A DNA stretch of 64,000 bases, from NCBI GenBank assembly GCA_020631395.1, contig JAHDHI010000014.1, forward strand, positions 1 through 64,000, given 5' to 3'. Positions 53,336-61,237 of this stretch are shown here, one piece after another (positions within the stretch are counted from its first letter, which is position 1; every line of letters starts with the position of its first letter). The notes under the pieces are model-generated. The model was not told where the DNA came from. It searched no databases and was given only the letters and a program-made list of their open reading frames with translations. The position numbers and the translations under genes were made by a program. This stretch comes from Bizionia sp. GTDB taxonomy: Bacteria > Bacteroidota > Bacteroidia > Flavobacteriales > Flavobacteriaceae.

Positions 53336-55093
53336 ATGACACGCACATTTCTATGTGCGTGTCTATTTGGTATCGTTCTTTTTGGTTGTAAGAAAAGAAA
53401 TGGTACTTACGAAGCCGATATTCCACGGGAGAAGCTGAATATCAATTTCAAAAAAGACATAAAGGAAGCGATCTTGTTTTTAGATACCTTGATTGCTGTT
53501 AACACGCATGAGGAGAGATTGAATTATTACAAACATGCAAGAGCGAAGTTCAAAAAGCTAGAACCAATACTTGCTTTTTTAGACGGTGAAAACTACAAGT
53601 TCTTGAACCAACCCAACATACTCAAAGTGGAAGAGGAGGATGCTACGGACATAAAGGTAAAGCCACCTTATGGATTTCAAGTTTTGGAAGAACAATTGTT
53701 TGCCGAGATTCCTGAAGAAGACATGACAACCAACATCGAATTCATTAAAAATCGTTTGCAACTGATTTCAGCAAACACAAGATTGAACATTGAGAACCAT
53801 CATTTGATATGGTTGTTGAGAGACGAAATTGTACGTGTTGCTCTAACGGGTATAACAGGATTCGATTCTCCAGTTTTGGAGCAATCCCTCGAAGAGGCAA
53901 AAATTGCATATCTCGAGATGGAAAGAATCTTAAATGTCTACGCTTCAAACTTTAAAGATCAAACGTTACTTAAGATATGGACAGATGAGTTTACCAGAAC
54001 CAAAAAAATGCTAACTGCAGATTTTGAGGCTTTTGATCGCTATTACTTCATAAAAAACCATACGCATCGACAATTGCAACTTCTGGTGAAAACTCAAAAG
54101 GATTGGAATGTGAACTTTCCTTTCGAAATGGCTTTCAAAAATGAGGTGATCTCACTTTTTTCTGAAAAAACCTTCAACCTGAGCTTTTTTTCCGATAGCA
54201 ACGCCGAGGTCGCTTTTTTTTCTGAAAAGGTAGCATTGGGAAAACGTTTGTTCGATGATGAAAACTTGTCACGATCCAAAAGCATCAGCTGTGCATCCTG
54301 TCATCAGGAAGACAAAGCATTTACAGACGGGTTGAAAAGGTTTGACGGGCAAACACGGAATACGCCAACAATGCGTTATGCTGCATTGCAAAAAGGTTTT
54401 TTTCATGATGGTAGAGCTGGAAGCTTGGAAGGACAGATCATAAACGTCATTAAAAATGAAAATGAATTTCATTCCGATTTGAAAACGGTTATGGAAGTTG
54501 TGAAATCTAATTCATCCTATGTAGAGGATTTCAAGGCCTTATATGGCAAGGTAGATGATGGAGCCATTAGAAACGCCATAGCCAATTATGTAAGAAGTCT
54601 ATCTACTTTCAACTCAAAGTTCGATAGAAACATCAATGGTTTGGAAAATACATTGACCCAAAATGAAATCAACGGATTCAACCTGTTCAATGGGAAGGCC
54701 AAATGTGCGACCTGTCATTTTGCACCAGTGTTCAATGGTACGGTACCTCCAAACTACAAGGAGTCGGAGTTGGAAGCCATTGGGGTGCCAAATGGCACGT
54801 TGAGAGGAACTAGGATTAGTGATGATTTGGGACGCTACCATCTTTTCAATGTCGAAGAACGAAAACATTTCTTTAAAACACCTACGGTTAGAAATGTTTC
54901 CAAGACTGCACCATACATGCATAATGGTGTATATGGGACATTGGAAGAAGTAATGACGTTTTACAAGAATGGAGGAGGAGCTGGTTTGGGAATCGAATTG
55001 GAACACCAAACTTTGCCAACGGACTCCTTAAAATTGAATGCAGAAGAAATTCAAGACATCATTGGTTTTTTGAACACTTTGGAAGATGAGTAG
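53336..55093 (+). CDS. Di-heme cytochrome c peroxidase / MauG-family lipoprotein
   Basis: 585 residues from the ATG at 53336 (MTRTFLCACLFGIVLFGC, lipobox Cys18); an ATG at 53309 directly after the previous stop gives a poorer signal. A helical N-terminal domain (about 30-270) precedes the peroxidase region with two heme c motifs, CASCH (about residue 318) and CATCH (about 458). NTPTMRYAALQKGFFHDGRAGSLEGQ and KTPTVRNVSKTAPYMHNG are typical. It reduces peroxide in the periplasm or, like MauG, modifies a partner protein. Tight linkage to the PhoX-like gene hints at a shared role. Confidence 0.88.
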   Translation: MTRTFLCACLFGIVLFGCKKRNGTYEADIPREKLNINFKKDIKEAILFLDTLIAVNTHEERLNYYKHARAKFKKLEPILAFLDGENYKFLNQPNILKVEEEDATDIKVKPPYGFQVLEEQLFAEIPEEDMTTNIEFIKNRLQLISANTRLNIENHHLIWLLRDEIVRVALTGITGFDSPVLEQSLEEAKIAYLEMERILNVYASNFKDQTLLKIWTDEFTRTKKMLTADFEAFDRYYFIKNHTHRQLQLLVKTQKDWNVNFPFEMAFKNEVISLFSEKTFNLSFFSDSNAEVAFFSEKVALGKRLFDDENLSRSKSISCASCHQEDKAFTDGLKRFDGQTRNTPTMRYAALQKGFFHDGRAGSLEGQIINVIKNENEFHSDLKTVMEVVKSNSSYVEDFKALYGKVDDGAIRNAIANYVRSLSTFNSKFDRNINGLENTLTQNEINGFNLFNGKAKCATCHFAPVFNGTVPPNYKESELEAIGVPNGTLRGTRISDDLGRYHLFNVEERKHFFKTPTVRNVSKTAPYMHNGVYGTLEEVMTFYKNGGGAGLGIELEHQTLPTDSLKLNAEEIQDIIGFLNTLEDE

Positions 55094-55098
55094 ATCGT

Positions 55099-55155
55099 AA
55101 AAACATAAATTTAGATCAAGACACAGGCTTGTTTTTTGAGTCTATGTTTTTATGT
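55099..55155 (+). terminator. Possible terminator after the di-heme peroxidase gene
   Basis: AAAAACATA (55099-55107) pairs with TATGTTTTT (55143-55151), with an inner CAAG/CTTG stem followed by TTTTTT. The layout is irregular. Confidence 0.4.
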
Positions 55156-55211
55156 TTGGGGATGAGGTATGGCAATCTCCTATTTGATTGCAAAAACCTT
55201 ACTCGATATCA

Positions 55212-55958
55212 TCAAGTCAAAACCTTTATTGTTGCAGGTTTTAAGTGAATTACTCCAGTAGCATCCAAAACCTTTATGATCAAGTATGTGATGTCTATTT
55301 CGTACCATTTAACACCAAAGTTCGCACGACTTGCGTGTTTGTGGTGGTTGTTGTGATAACCTTCTCCCATCATCAGGAAATCGAACCGAAATAGATTTTT
55401 GCTGGTGTTTTTCATTTTAAAGTTCACATAACCATAGATGTGACCGAACCAATTGATGATTACTCCGTGAATTGGAGCCATTAAAAAGGTTATTGGCAAC
55501 AACAACCATTGCCAAGGATTGGATACGAAATATATGAAGAACAAAACATATGAGCTCATCCATAACAATCTGGAAAATCTTGAACTCGCAAAGGCATCAA
55601 AACTTTTCCATTGCGGGACATTTTTTGTGAAACGGGAATCAATCTCTACACGACCCTTGTTTATGTCTTGGTATATGGTCTTCGTTTTCCACATCATGGC
55701 AAACAAATTGGCGTCGTAAGCGGGGGAATGTGGGTCTTTTTCAGTATCTGTATAGGCATGGTGCACACGATGCATAATGCCATAGCCGTAGGCACTCAGG
55801 TAACTTGAACCTTGGAAGAACCAAGTCAAGATAAAAGTGATGCGCTCCATTGTTTTGGACATTGTAAACACTTGGTGTGCTGCATAGCGGTGCAAAAAGA
55901 ATGATTGAAAGAACAAGCCACCATACCAGAGTACTAGAACGAAAAGAATGATAATCAT
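55212..55958 (-). CDS. Membrane acyl-CoA/acyl-lipid desaturase
   Basis: 248 residues. Di-iron membrane desaturase with the His boxes HRYAAHQ (HxxxxH), HRVHHAYTD (HxxHH) and HNNHHKHAS (HxxHH), and four hydrophobic segments. It introduces a double bond into acyl chains and so adjusts membrane fluidity. Start codon 11 bp from a predicted transcription start with a TATCTTTG box. The Crp-type regulator gene lies just upstream on the same strand. Confidence 0.9.
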   Translation of the reverse strand: MIIILFVLVLWYGGLFFQSFFLHRYAAHQVFTMSKTMERITFILTWFFQGSSYLSAYGYGIMHRVHHAYTDTEKDPHSPAYDANLFAMMWKTKTIYQDINKGRVEIDSRFTKNVPQWKSFDAFASSRFSRLLWMSSYVLFFIYFVSNPWQWLLLPITFLMAPIHGVIINWFGHIYGYVNFKMKNTSKNLFRFDFLMMGEGYHNNHHKHASRANFGVKWYEIDITYLIIKVLDATGVIHLKPATIKVLT

Positions 55959-55972
55959 AAATTGTTTTTTTG

Positions 55973-56003
55973 CAAAGATAATCTCGTCCTTTAACCCCTA
56001 CAA
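55973..56003 (-). promoter_or_regulatory. Promoter of the desaturase gene
   Basis: On the minus strand TTG (56003-56001), a 20-bp spacer and TATCTTTG (55980-55973) match the -33/-7 consensus of Bacteroidetes promoters well. It gives a very short leader. Confidence 0.6.
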
Positions 56004-56013
56004 TGAACCCAAG

Positions 56014-56586
56014 TTAAGAAAGGCGTTTGCGAATACGGCTCAAGGCTTGTGCTGTAATGCCTATATAAGAGCTTATGTATTTGAGCGGTATCACTTTCAA
56101 TAGCTCTGGACGTTCTTTGAAGAGTTTGAGATAACGCTCTTCTGCTGAAAGGTTCAAGAGGTTTTGCTCTCGTTTGGATTTAATTAGAAATAGACGTTCT
56201 GCCGTAAGCCTCCCGATGAGGTTCCCTATTTGAGTCGTTCTATAGACATCTTGCAAGTCATTGTAGGAAATGCTCAAGATGGTAGTGTCGGTAAGCGCTT
56301 GTAATTGGTACAGTGATGGTTTGCGTGTCAAAAAGGAATCATATGCACTGATGAATTGATTTTCAAAGCTAAAACCAAAGGTGATTTCCTTCTCAGGATT
56401 GTCTTTTGGGATGAATAGACGTACCACACCGGATTCTATGAATGAAATATGGTTTTCCACATCATCGAGTTGTAAGAAAACGGCCTTCTTTGGGATGGTC
56501 TTGCGGTGTAATTTCGAAGTGAAAAAGTCCCAATCCGAATCCGAGATAGTTGCTATCTGTTCGAGATATTCTTTTATCTGTTGCAT
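56014..56586 (-). CDS. Crp/Fnr-family transcriptional regulator
   Basis: 190 residues from the Met at 56586 (MQQIKEYLEQIATIS); an ATG at 56595 is possible. N-terminal cyclic-nucleotide-binding-like fold (about 20-120; FLQLDDVENHISFIESGVVRLF) and C-terminal HTH (LKYISSYIGITAQALSRIRKRL). No cysteine cluster for Fe-S, so FNR-type oxygen sensing is unlikely; cNMP-contact residues are not the canonical ones. It lies upstream of the desaturase and may regulate it. Both promoters share the TATCTTTG box. Confidence 0.85.
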   Translation of the reverse strand: MQQIKEYLEQIATISDSDWDFFTSKLHRKTIPKKAVFLQLDDVENHISFIESGVVRLFIPKDNPEKEITFGFSFENQFISAYDSFLTRKPSLYQLQALTDTTILSISYNDLQDVYRTTQIGNLIGRLTAERLFLIKSKREQNLLNLSAEERYLKLFKERPELLKVIPLKYISSYIGITAQALSRIRKRLS

Positions 56587-56613
56587 ATTATGCAATGCTA
56601 TGATTTAGTTATG

Positions 56614-56621
56614 CAAAGATA
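56614..56621 (-). promoter_or_regulatory. -7 promoter box of the Crp-type gene
   Basis: Minus-strand TATCTTTG, identical to the desaturase box, about 30 bp before the start codon. Confidence 0.45.
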
Positions 56622-56762
56622 AGGGTTTGTGGAGTTTGTTTTTCTTAAAAGTCTTGTTTTTAGCTCAACTCCAAGGTTGATTTTACCAAAGAAAAAATAA
56701 AGAGTAGCAAGATCTAGCATAGGTATAGGTTGGCAAAAATATAGCAATTGTTTAATGTATCG

Positions 56763-57203
56763 TTAATTGCAGTTATTCTTCACCTTTTCCAGTGCTTTTG
56801 GAAATATGGATGTCATGAAATCCAAATGTTCATCAAGGATGTCTATTTCAACAGTAAGTGTGTTGCTTTCCATTCCTTCGGTAAGTGTATAGGTTTCTGT
56901 TGCTCCCGACCATTTTTTTGTTTCATCATCAATGGGTTGTTCCTTTCCCTTTACCACATTTCCAATATGCCTAAACTGCATAATTTCATTTGGAATGTGC
57001 CTTTCGATGATGCTGTATATGCCACTTTGATCAGGAGAAAGAAATAGAACCTTGCTACCTTCTATCCAATTGTCGGTAATGGCGTATGAGCCTTCAAAGA
57101 ATACATTGACCCAGTCCCGATATGAGTTTTCGTTCCAGAGTGCTTCCCAAATCTTGGTTTTCTCTGCCTTGATGTCAATTGAAAATTGTAATCTATTGAT
57201 CAT
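56763..57203 (-). CDS. SRPBCC/AHSA1-like protein
   Basis: 146 residues. The AHSA1-type helix-grip fold is indicated by IDIKAEKTKIWEALWNENSYRDW at the N-terminus, EGSKVLFLSPDQSGIYSIIE, ATETYTLTEGMESNTLTVEI and the C-terminal helix FPKALEKVKNN. Ligand and role are unknown. It lies just beyond the R1 repeat (57228) and may be the next unit of the accessory stretch, but only weak similarity to the repeat is seen at its own 3' end (TATAGCAATTGTTT). Confidence 0.75.
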   Translation of the reverse strand: MINRLQFSIDIKAEKTKIWEALWNENSYRDWVNVFFEGSYAITDNWIEGSKVLFLSPDQSGIYSIIERHIPNEIMQFRHIGNVVKGKEQPIDDETKKWSGATETYTLTEGMESNTLTVEIDILDEHLDFMTSIFPKALEKVKNNCN

Positions 57204-57227
57204 AGCCTTGTTTTTGTTCGTTAAGGG

Positions 57228-57305
57228 ATGTGGTTAGTACGGAAATTAAAAGCCCTAAACTTTGGATTAAGCACCAAAATCCGTATTAATTATAGCATTG
57301 TTGGC
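57228..57305. repeat. Repeat R1, cassette-like element 3' of the DHFR-like gene
   Basis: Left end TGGTTAGTACGGA (57231-57243) is imperfectly complementary to TCCGTATTAATTA (57280-57292). The core CTAAACTTTGGATTAAGC (57255-57272) and ATTGTTGGC end (57297-57305) are shared with R2. It begins 11 bp from the stop codon of the minus-strand DHFR-like gene, the position an attC site would occupy. Confidence 0.6.
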
Positions 57306-57315
57306 ATTTCGTATT

Positions 57316-57855
57316 TTATTTTTTTCGTTTGTAATGATTCTGAGTCACTTGGTTCAAATATGTTTTTGTTCCAATCAGTTCAAATTTTAGTTTGTTCGGT
57401 AGTTCAGAGAATAAAGAAGAACCACCACCTAATAAAATCGGAATTGTTGTAAGTATCATTTCGTCAATTAAGTCTTCTTTAAGAAAATTTCTTATTGTGG
57501 TCCCTCCGTCAATGTAAAGTCTGTTAAATCCTTTTTCATTGATTTGACCTAATATTTCTGTCAGTGTTCCTTTGACCAAGAATGCCTTTCCTTTATGACT
57601 TTCAGGTATTTCTTTTAATTTATTACTCAATACAAAAACTGGTTTATCATATGGCCAATCAACATCAAATCCGCATACTGTTTCAAATGTTGTACGTCCC
57701 ATAACAAGCGCGTCAATTCCATTGTTAAACTCTACATATCCCATATCATCATTTTCCGGATTTGGTATGGAATGTAGCCAATCTATCCCTCCATTTTTAT
57801 CAGCGATATATCCGTCTATACTTGTCGCAATGAATACGCTATTTTTCTTGCTCAT
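57316..57855 (-). CDS. Dihydrofolate-reductase-superfamily (RibD C-terminal-like) protein
   Basis: 179 residues. RibD_C/DHFR fold: VFIATSIDGYIADKNGGIDW, ALVMGRTTFETV (NADPH phosphate region), FVLSNKL, LYIDGGTTIRNFL and MILTTIPILLGGGSSLF. These orphan reductases are common single-gene cassettes and passengers; the substrate is unknown and trimethoprim resistance should not be assumed. It is bracketed by R2 upstream and R1 directly downstream, with no obvious promoter of its own. More AT-rich than the nearby metabolic genes. Confidence 0.85.
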   Translation of the reverse strand: MSKKNSVFIATSIDGYIADKNGGIDWLHSIPNPENDDMGYVEFNNGIDALVMGRTTFETVCGFDVDWPYDKPVFVLSNKLKEIPESHKGKAFLVKGTLTEILGQINEKGFNRLYIDGGTTIRNFLKEDLIDEMILTTIPILLGGGSSLFSELPNKLKFELIGTKTYLNQVTQNHYKRKK

Positions 57856-57893
57856 TATTTTTAGGTTTTGTTTTGTTATATGAATGCCTACGT

Positions 57894-58072
57894 GTTGGCT
57901 ATGGTTAGTACGGGAGTTGAAATTCCTGTATTTCCGATTAAGTCTTAGCCAATTTTTTATTTTGTTTTATTCTTTTTTATTGTAAAGCCAAATCAAAAAG
58001 ATTTGGCGGACTTCGTTTAAATATCTAAACTTTGGATTAAGAGCCAAATCCGTATTAACTATATCCATTGTT
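57894..58072. repeat. Repeat R2, cassette-like element 3' of the nuclease-like gene
   Basis: Starts GTTGGCTATGGTTAGTACGG (57894-57913) and ends CCGTATTAACTATATCCATT (58050-58069), imperfect inverted repeats of each other. The core CTAAACTTTGGATTAAG (58025-58041) is identical to R1. An extra perfect hairpin GCCAAATC/GATTTGGC (57987-58007) and GGCGGACTTCGTTTAA lie inside. R2 begins 2 bp from the stop of the minus-strand gene at 58074. Confidence 0.62.
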
Positions 58073-58073
58073 A

Positions 58074-59207
58074 TTATTCATCCGTGTAGTTTTTCTTTTC
58101 CTCAACAATTATTTCATCTTCTTTTAAATCTTCTACTGAATCAACCTCTTTGTAAATTATTTTTTCTTCATATTCTGGCTCAACTTTTAAATAAATCTTA
58201 CCACTAGAACTATAATCTCTAGCTAACAATTCCCATTCAATAGGAATTGTGTATTCCTTACATTCTGGGATTATATAAGCTTCAAAAAAACGATTGTCTT
58301 TTTGGATTAATGGTTCATTATCTTTTGGTGAATATGAGATTTGATTTTCATCTACATATGTTCTTCTGTATTTAAGAGCGGTAAGGTCAACCATTCCCAT
58401 TGGTCCTGTTCCTAAATGGTCCATTATTCCTTTGTGCTCGCCAACTACTTTGAACTTAACTCGCCAATCTTCAATTACATTTGAACCAGTATTAGCCATA
58501 ATTGCTTCAAAAGAGCATATGGCTTCATTAATTCGTCCTTGGCTAATTGAAGCAAAAGCAGGATTGTTAAATGGCGCTTTATTCATCCAAGTATTACCAG
58601 CTAGTACTGAAGCAATTCCCATATCAAGATTTTCAAGTTCAGGTTCTCTAATTCTATATTTTTTTATTGTCCTAATGCATTTAGGTTTAATAATATATTC
58701 TGTTTGAAAATCATTTAAAGAGACTTCGAAATCAAATTTTGTTTTATGTTGTTTGTTACCAACCCAAAAATTATAAGTGTCTTGATTGTCATCAATTAAG
58801 TCGGCTATATCTTCCCAACAGAAAAGTAGAATTTCAAATTTTCCGTTTTTTCTGCTTTCTAAATCCTTAATCCTAACATATTCTTCAATAGCAGAATCCT
58901 TATTCATTGTTGTAGCAAAAATAAAAACAGACAAGTCAGGTTTGAATTTATGAGCCTTTCCAATCTCAATGTCAATTTCCTTTTTTGTCAATTTAGCATT
59001 GACATAATCATCTTTGCCTTTACATTGAATTCCCCAATAATCTAATTCTCCTTTTGGAACTCCATATACATCTACTCCAGCTTGAGGTTGTCCATTTCTA
59101 CCATTCTTTTTGATTTTCATTGGTATATTCCAAACTTCTCCCCAAAGCTGTTTGCAGAGTGTTTCAAAATCTGGCCAATTTTCAGGTTTTTGAATGGTTT
59201 TCTTCAT
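58074..59207 (-). CDS. Restriction-endonuclease-like protein with unknown C-terminal domain
   Basis: 377 residues. The first 150 form a PD-(D/E)XK-type nuclease domain: WPDFETLCKQLWGEVW, then NGQPQAGVDVYGV (catalytic Asp) and YWGIQCKGKDDY (Gln-x-Lys), and LSVFIFATTM, as in Mrr/Cap4-like nucleases. Residues 190-350 form a beta-rich domain with no recognised motif, containing SVLAGNTWMN and RRTYVDENQISYSP; the tail is acidic. A single-gene antiphage or DNA-targeting effector is plausible but inferred. AT-rich, with R2 directly 3' and no methyltransferase nearby, so not a classical restriction-modification system. Confidence 0.7.
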   Translation of the reverse strand: MKKTIQKPENWPDFETLCKQLWGEVWNIPMKIKKNGRNGQPQAGVDVYGVPKGELDYWGIQCKGKDDYVNAKLTKKEIDIEIGKAHKFKPDLSVFIFATTMNKDSAIEEYVRIKDLESRKNGKFEILLFCWEDIADLIDDNQDTYNFWVGNKQHKTKFDFEVSLNDFQTEYIIKPKCIRTIKKYRIREPELENLDMGIASVLAGNTWMNKAPFNNPAFASISQGRINEAICSFEAIMANTGSNVIEDWRVKFKVVGEHKGIMDHLGTGPMGMVDLTALKYRRTYVDENQISYSPKDNEPLIQKDNRFFEAYIIPECKEYTIPIEWELLARDYSSSGKIYLKVEPEYEEKIIYKEVDSVEDLKEDEIIVEEKKNYTDE

Positions 59208-59313
59208 TTTTTTCTAATAATGCTTAACTATTGCATAAGTGCAACTAGTTGCGTTTATTTCTAAAATACTCAAATATAGTGGTTCTTTTAAAATAGATGA
59301 ACTGAATTTACTT

Positions 59314-59640
59314 TTAATCATGTAGGGAATCATGACAAGGTTTGCAGATTGACACGAGCCATTTTATTGGTTCTTTTCCAATATTCCTTCTTGCATATTT
59401 TTTGTGGTGGACTTGAGTGGCCCTTGCTCCACAGTAAGCACATTTCCAATTGTCTCGTTTGAGGACTACATAACGTTTACGCTTCCACGCATCCGATTTC
59501 AGGTATACGTTTCGGTAATAGTTGCGACGACGTCTACGCTTCATTTTAAAGATCCAACGGTTAAAAATCCATCCGCCTATTGCAATAACAAATAGGAGTA
59601 AGATCCTATATCCCATAGTATTGTCTCGCAATAATTTCAT
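59314..59640 (-). CDS. Membrane-anchored HNH endonuclease-like protein
   Basis: 108 residues; Met9 (59616) is an alternative start. A membrane segment (GYRILLLFVIAIGGWIFNRW, about 10-29) is followed by a very basic stretch (KMKRRRRR) and an HNH domain: WKCAYCGARATQVHHKKYA and CKPCHDSLHD, with two CxxC pairs that would bind zinc and the HH catalytic pair. An inner-membrane-tethered, cytoplasm-facing HNH protein is unusual; the basic residues set the topology. Possible role in DNA uptake, repair or defence, unproven. Confidence 0.75.
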   Translation of the reverse strand: MKLLRDNTMGYRILLLFVIAIGGWIFNRWIFKMKRRRRRNYYRNVYLKSDAWKRKRYVVLKRDNWKCAYCGARATQVHHKKYARRNIGKEPIKWLVSICKPCHDSLHD

Positions 59641-59919
59641 TTTTAGCCTTTTCTTAAATTTTAAAACCTGATACTTCTTTGATAAAGTTTCTTTCTTATG
59701 ATACTCACACCTTTATCAAGAAACGCTGTAGAATCAGAAATTGTGGAATTGCTCATTATATCAAAATATCCTTGGTCATATTCTTATGATACAGGATTAA
59801 GTACTAAAATAAGCATTTTATGCCCACTTTGTCAAGAGTTTTTCACGCTACGATAACCATTAGTTAAACCTTCGGTAACTTTCAAATTCCTAAAAACATG
59901 TCTCTTTGCCAAAAAAACA
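59641..59919. other. Intergenic region before marC
   Basis: No gene seen. A 12-bp direct repeat TTCTTATGATAC occurs at 59693-59704 and 59781-59792. An inverted repeat around GATAAAG/CTTTATC lies near 59680-59717. Significance unknown. Confidence 0.35.
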
Positions 59920-60549
59920 ATGGAGTTATTTTTAGTAAGTTTTGGAGCACTATTTTCCATAATGAACCCCTTGGGAACAGTGCCAGTATTTGTGGGATTG
60001 TCACAAGACCATACCAAGAAGGAACGTGCCGTGATTGCTTTTTGGACGGCTTTGGATGTCTTGGCCATTTTGCTTTTGTCCTTTTTTGTAGGAAAGTACA
60101 TTTTGTCTTTTTTCGGAATAAGTTTGGACGCCTTGAAAATTGCAGGAGGTCTCATCATTGCATCTTCCGGGTTTGCTTTGTTGACAGGTAAATTCAGGGA
60201 GCACAAGGGAATGGGAAAGCAGCGTAAGGGAGTGGCGGACGACATAGCCTCCCGTAACTCGATATCGTTGACACCATTGGCTATTCCAATGCTGGCAGGG
60301 CCTGGTACGATATCGTTGTTGATTACGTACAACCAAGAGTATGTCTTGATTTCTGAGATATCGATTATAGTGGGAGCAATGCTATTTACGGCATTCACCA
60401 TTTATTTGATATTGAAGAGTTCTCATTATATCGTTAGGGCCTTGGGCGCTTCAGGAATCAATGCTTTGTCAAGGATCATAGGTTTTATCGTCATCGCAAT
60501 TGGAGTGGAATACATCATAATTGCCGTAAAGTCTATATTTCGTCTTTAA
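59920..60549 (+). CDS. MarC-family integral membrane protein
   Basis: 209 residues with six hydrophobic segments. Family signature NPLGTVPVFVGLSQDHT near the N-terminus, and LTPLAIPMLAGPGTISLLI in the second half; both are MarC/UPF0056 hallmarks. Function in bacteria is unsettled (possible exporter; not proven in multidrug resistance). Its 3' end overlaps the convergent prsW-like gene by 17 bp. Confidence 0.9.
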   Translation: MELFLVSFGALFSIMNPLGTVPVFVGLSQDHTKKERAVIAFWTALDVLAILLLSFFVGKYILSFFGISLDALKIAGGLIIASSGFALLTGKFREHKGMGKQRKGVADDIASRNSISLTPLAIPMLAGPGTISLLITYNQEYVLISEISIIVGAMLFTAFTIYLILKSSHYIVRALGASGINALSRIIGFIVIAIGVEYIIIAVKSIFRL

Positions 60550-61219
60550 CTTTGAATTGGGAATTGTTCTGATGCCTTTTTATGGCCTTTCTAGATAATG
60601 CAATGCCAATTACGAGAGAAGCTATCGCGCCAACCCAAATACCAGGGATGAACTTGATGAACAAAAAGAAATCATAGGCGCCGTGAAAGGCAATGGCCAA
60701 CAACAACCCAGCAAGATTCAATTGCACCCTTCTTTTGGAGAACTTTGCCTTACCCATGAAATACCCCATGAGAATTCCAAAAGTGGCGTGTGCGGGAACG
60801 GCAGTGAAAGCCCTAACCAAAGCTGTAGTTGGTCCCCCATTCAATACATACATGATGTTTTCGGTGGCAGCAAACCCCATGGAAACCATTACGGCATACA
60901 CGATGCCGTCAAAAGGTTCGTTAAATTCCTTTCTTCTTTGTGCAAACAACAAAACAATCAAGTACTTGCTCAATTCTTCAGAGAAACCGACGACAAAAAA
61001 GGCTTGCACGAATTGTTGCATCACACTTAACTTGTCGGTTAAGGGAACGGCTATGTTAAATACGGAGTATAGGGAAGTAGTTATTAAAATACTGACTACT
61101 GCTCCTAAAAGAAAGGAAATGAACAATAGCCGTTTTGGCTCTTTTTCATATTTGTCTTTGAGGTAGATGTAAAAAATAATTACAAAAACGGGAGCAAGTG
61201 CATAGATAATTAGGTCCAT
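60533..61219 (-). CDS. PrsW-type intramembrane metalloprotease
   Basis: 228 residues, about seven membrane segments. CPBP/PrsW-type motifs: FSEELSKY (EExxK-like), FDGIVYAVMVSMGFAATEN, VPAHATFGILMGYF and AFHGAYDF; the Glu pair and the His residues are the proposed metal/catalytic sites. PrsW in Bacillus cleaves an anti-sigma factor; a partner is not evident here. Separated from the Nudix gene upstream by 18 bp, so likely in the same transcript. Confidence 0.87.
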   Translation of the reverse strand: MDLIIYALAPVFVIIFYIYLKDKYEKEPKRLLFISFLLGAVVSILITTSLYSVFNIAVPLTDKLSVMQQFVQAFFVVGFSEELSKYLIVLLFAQRRKEFNEPFDGIVYAVMVSMGFAATENIMYVLNGGPTTALVRAFTAVPAHATFGILMGYFMGKAKFSKRRVQLNLAGLLLAIAFHGAYDFFLFIKFIPGIWVGAIASLVIGIALSRKAIKRHQNNSQFKVKDEI

Positions 61220-61237
61220 TGGACGAATGTATAAAAA

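Noticed and set aside
57316-57855. Trimethoprim-resistance dihydrofolate reductase
   Set aside because: The sequence is of the RibD C-terminal-like branch (GGTTIRNFL, PILLGGG), not FolA or DfrA.
57228-58072. Classical integron attC sites
   Set aside because: The RYYYAAC/GTTRRRY cores are not met cleanly and no integron integrase is in the window; described instead as cassette-like repeats.
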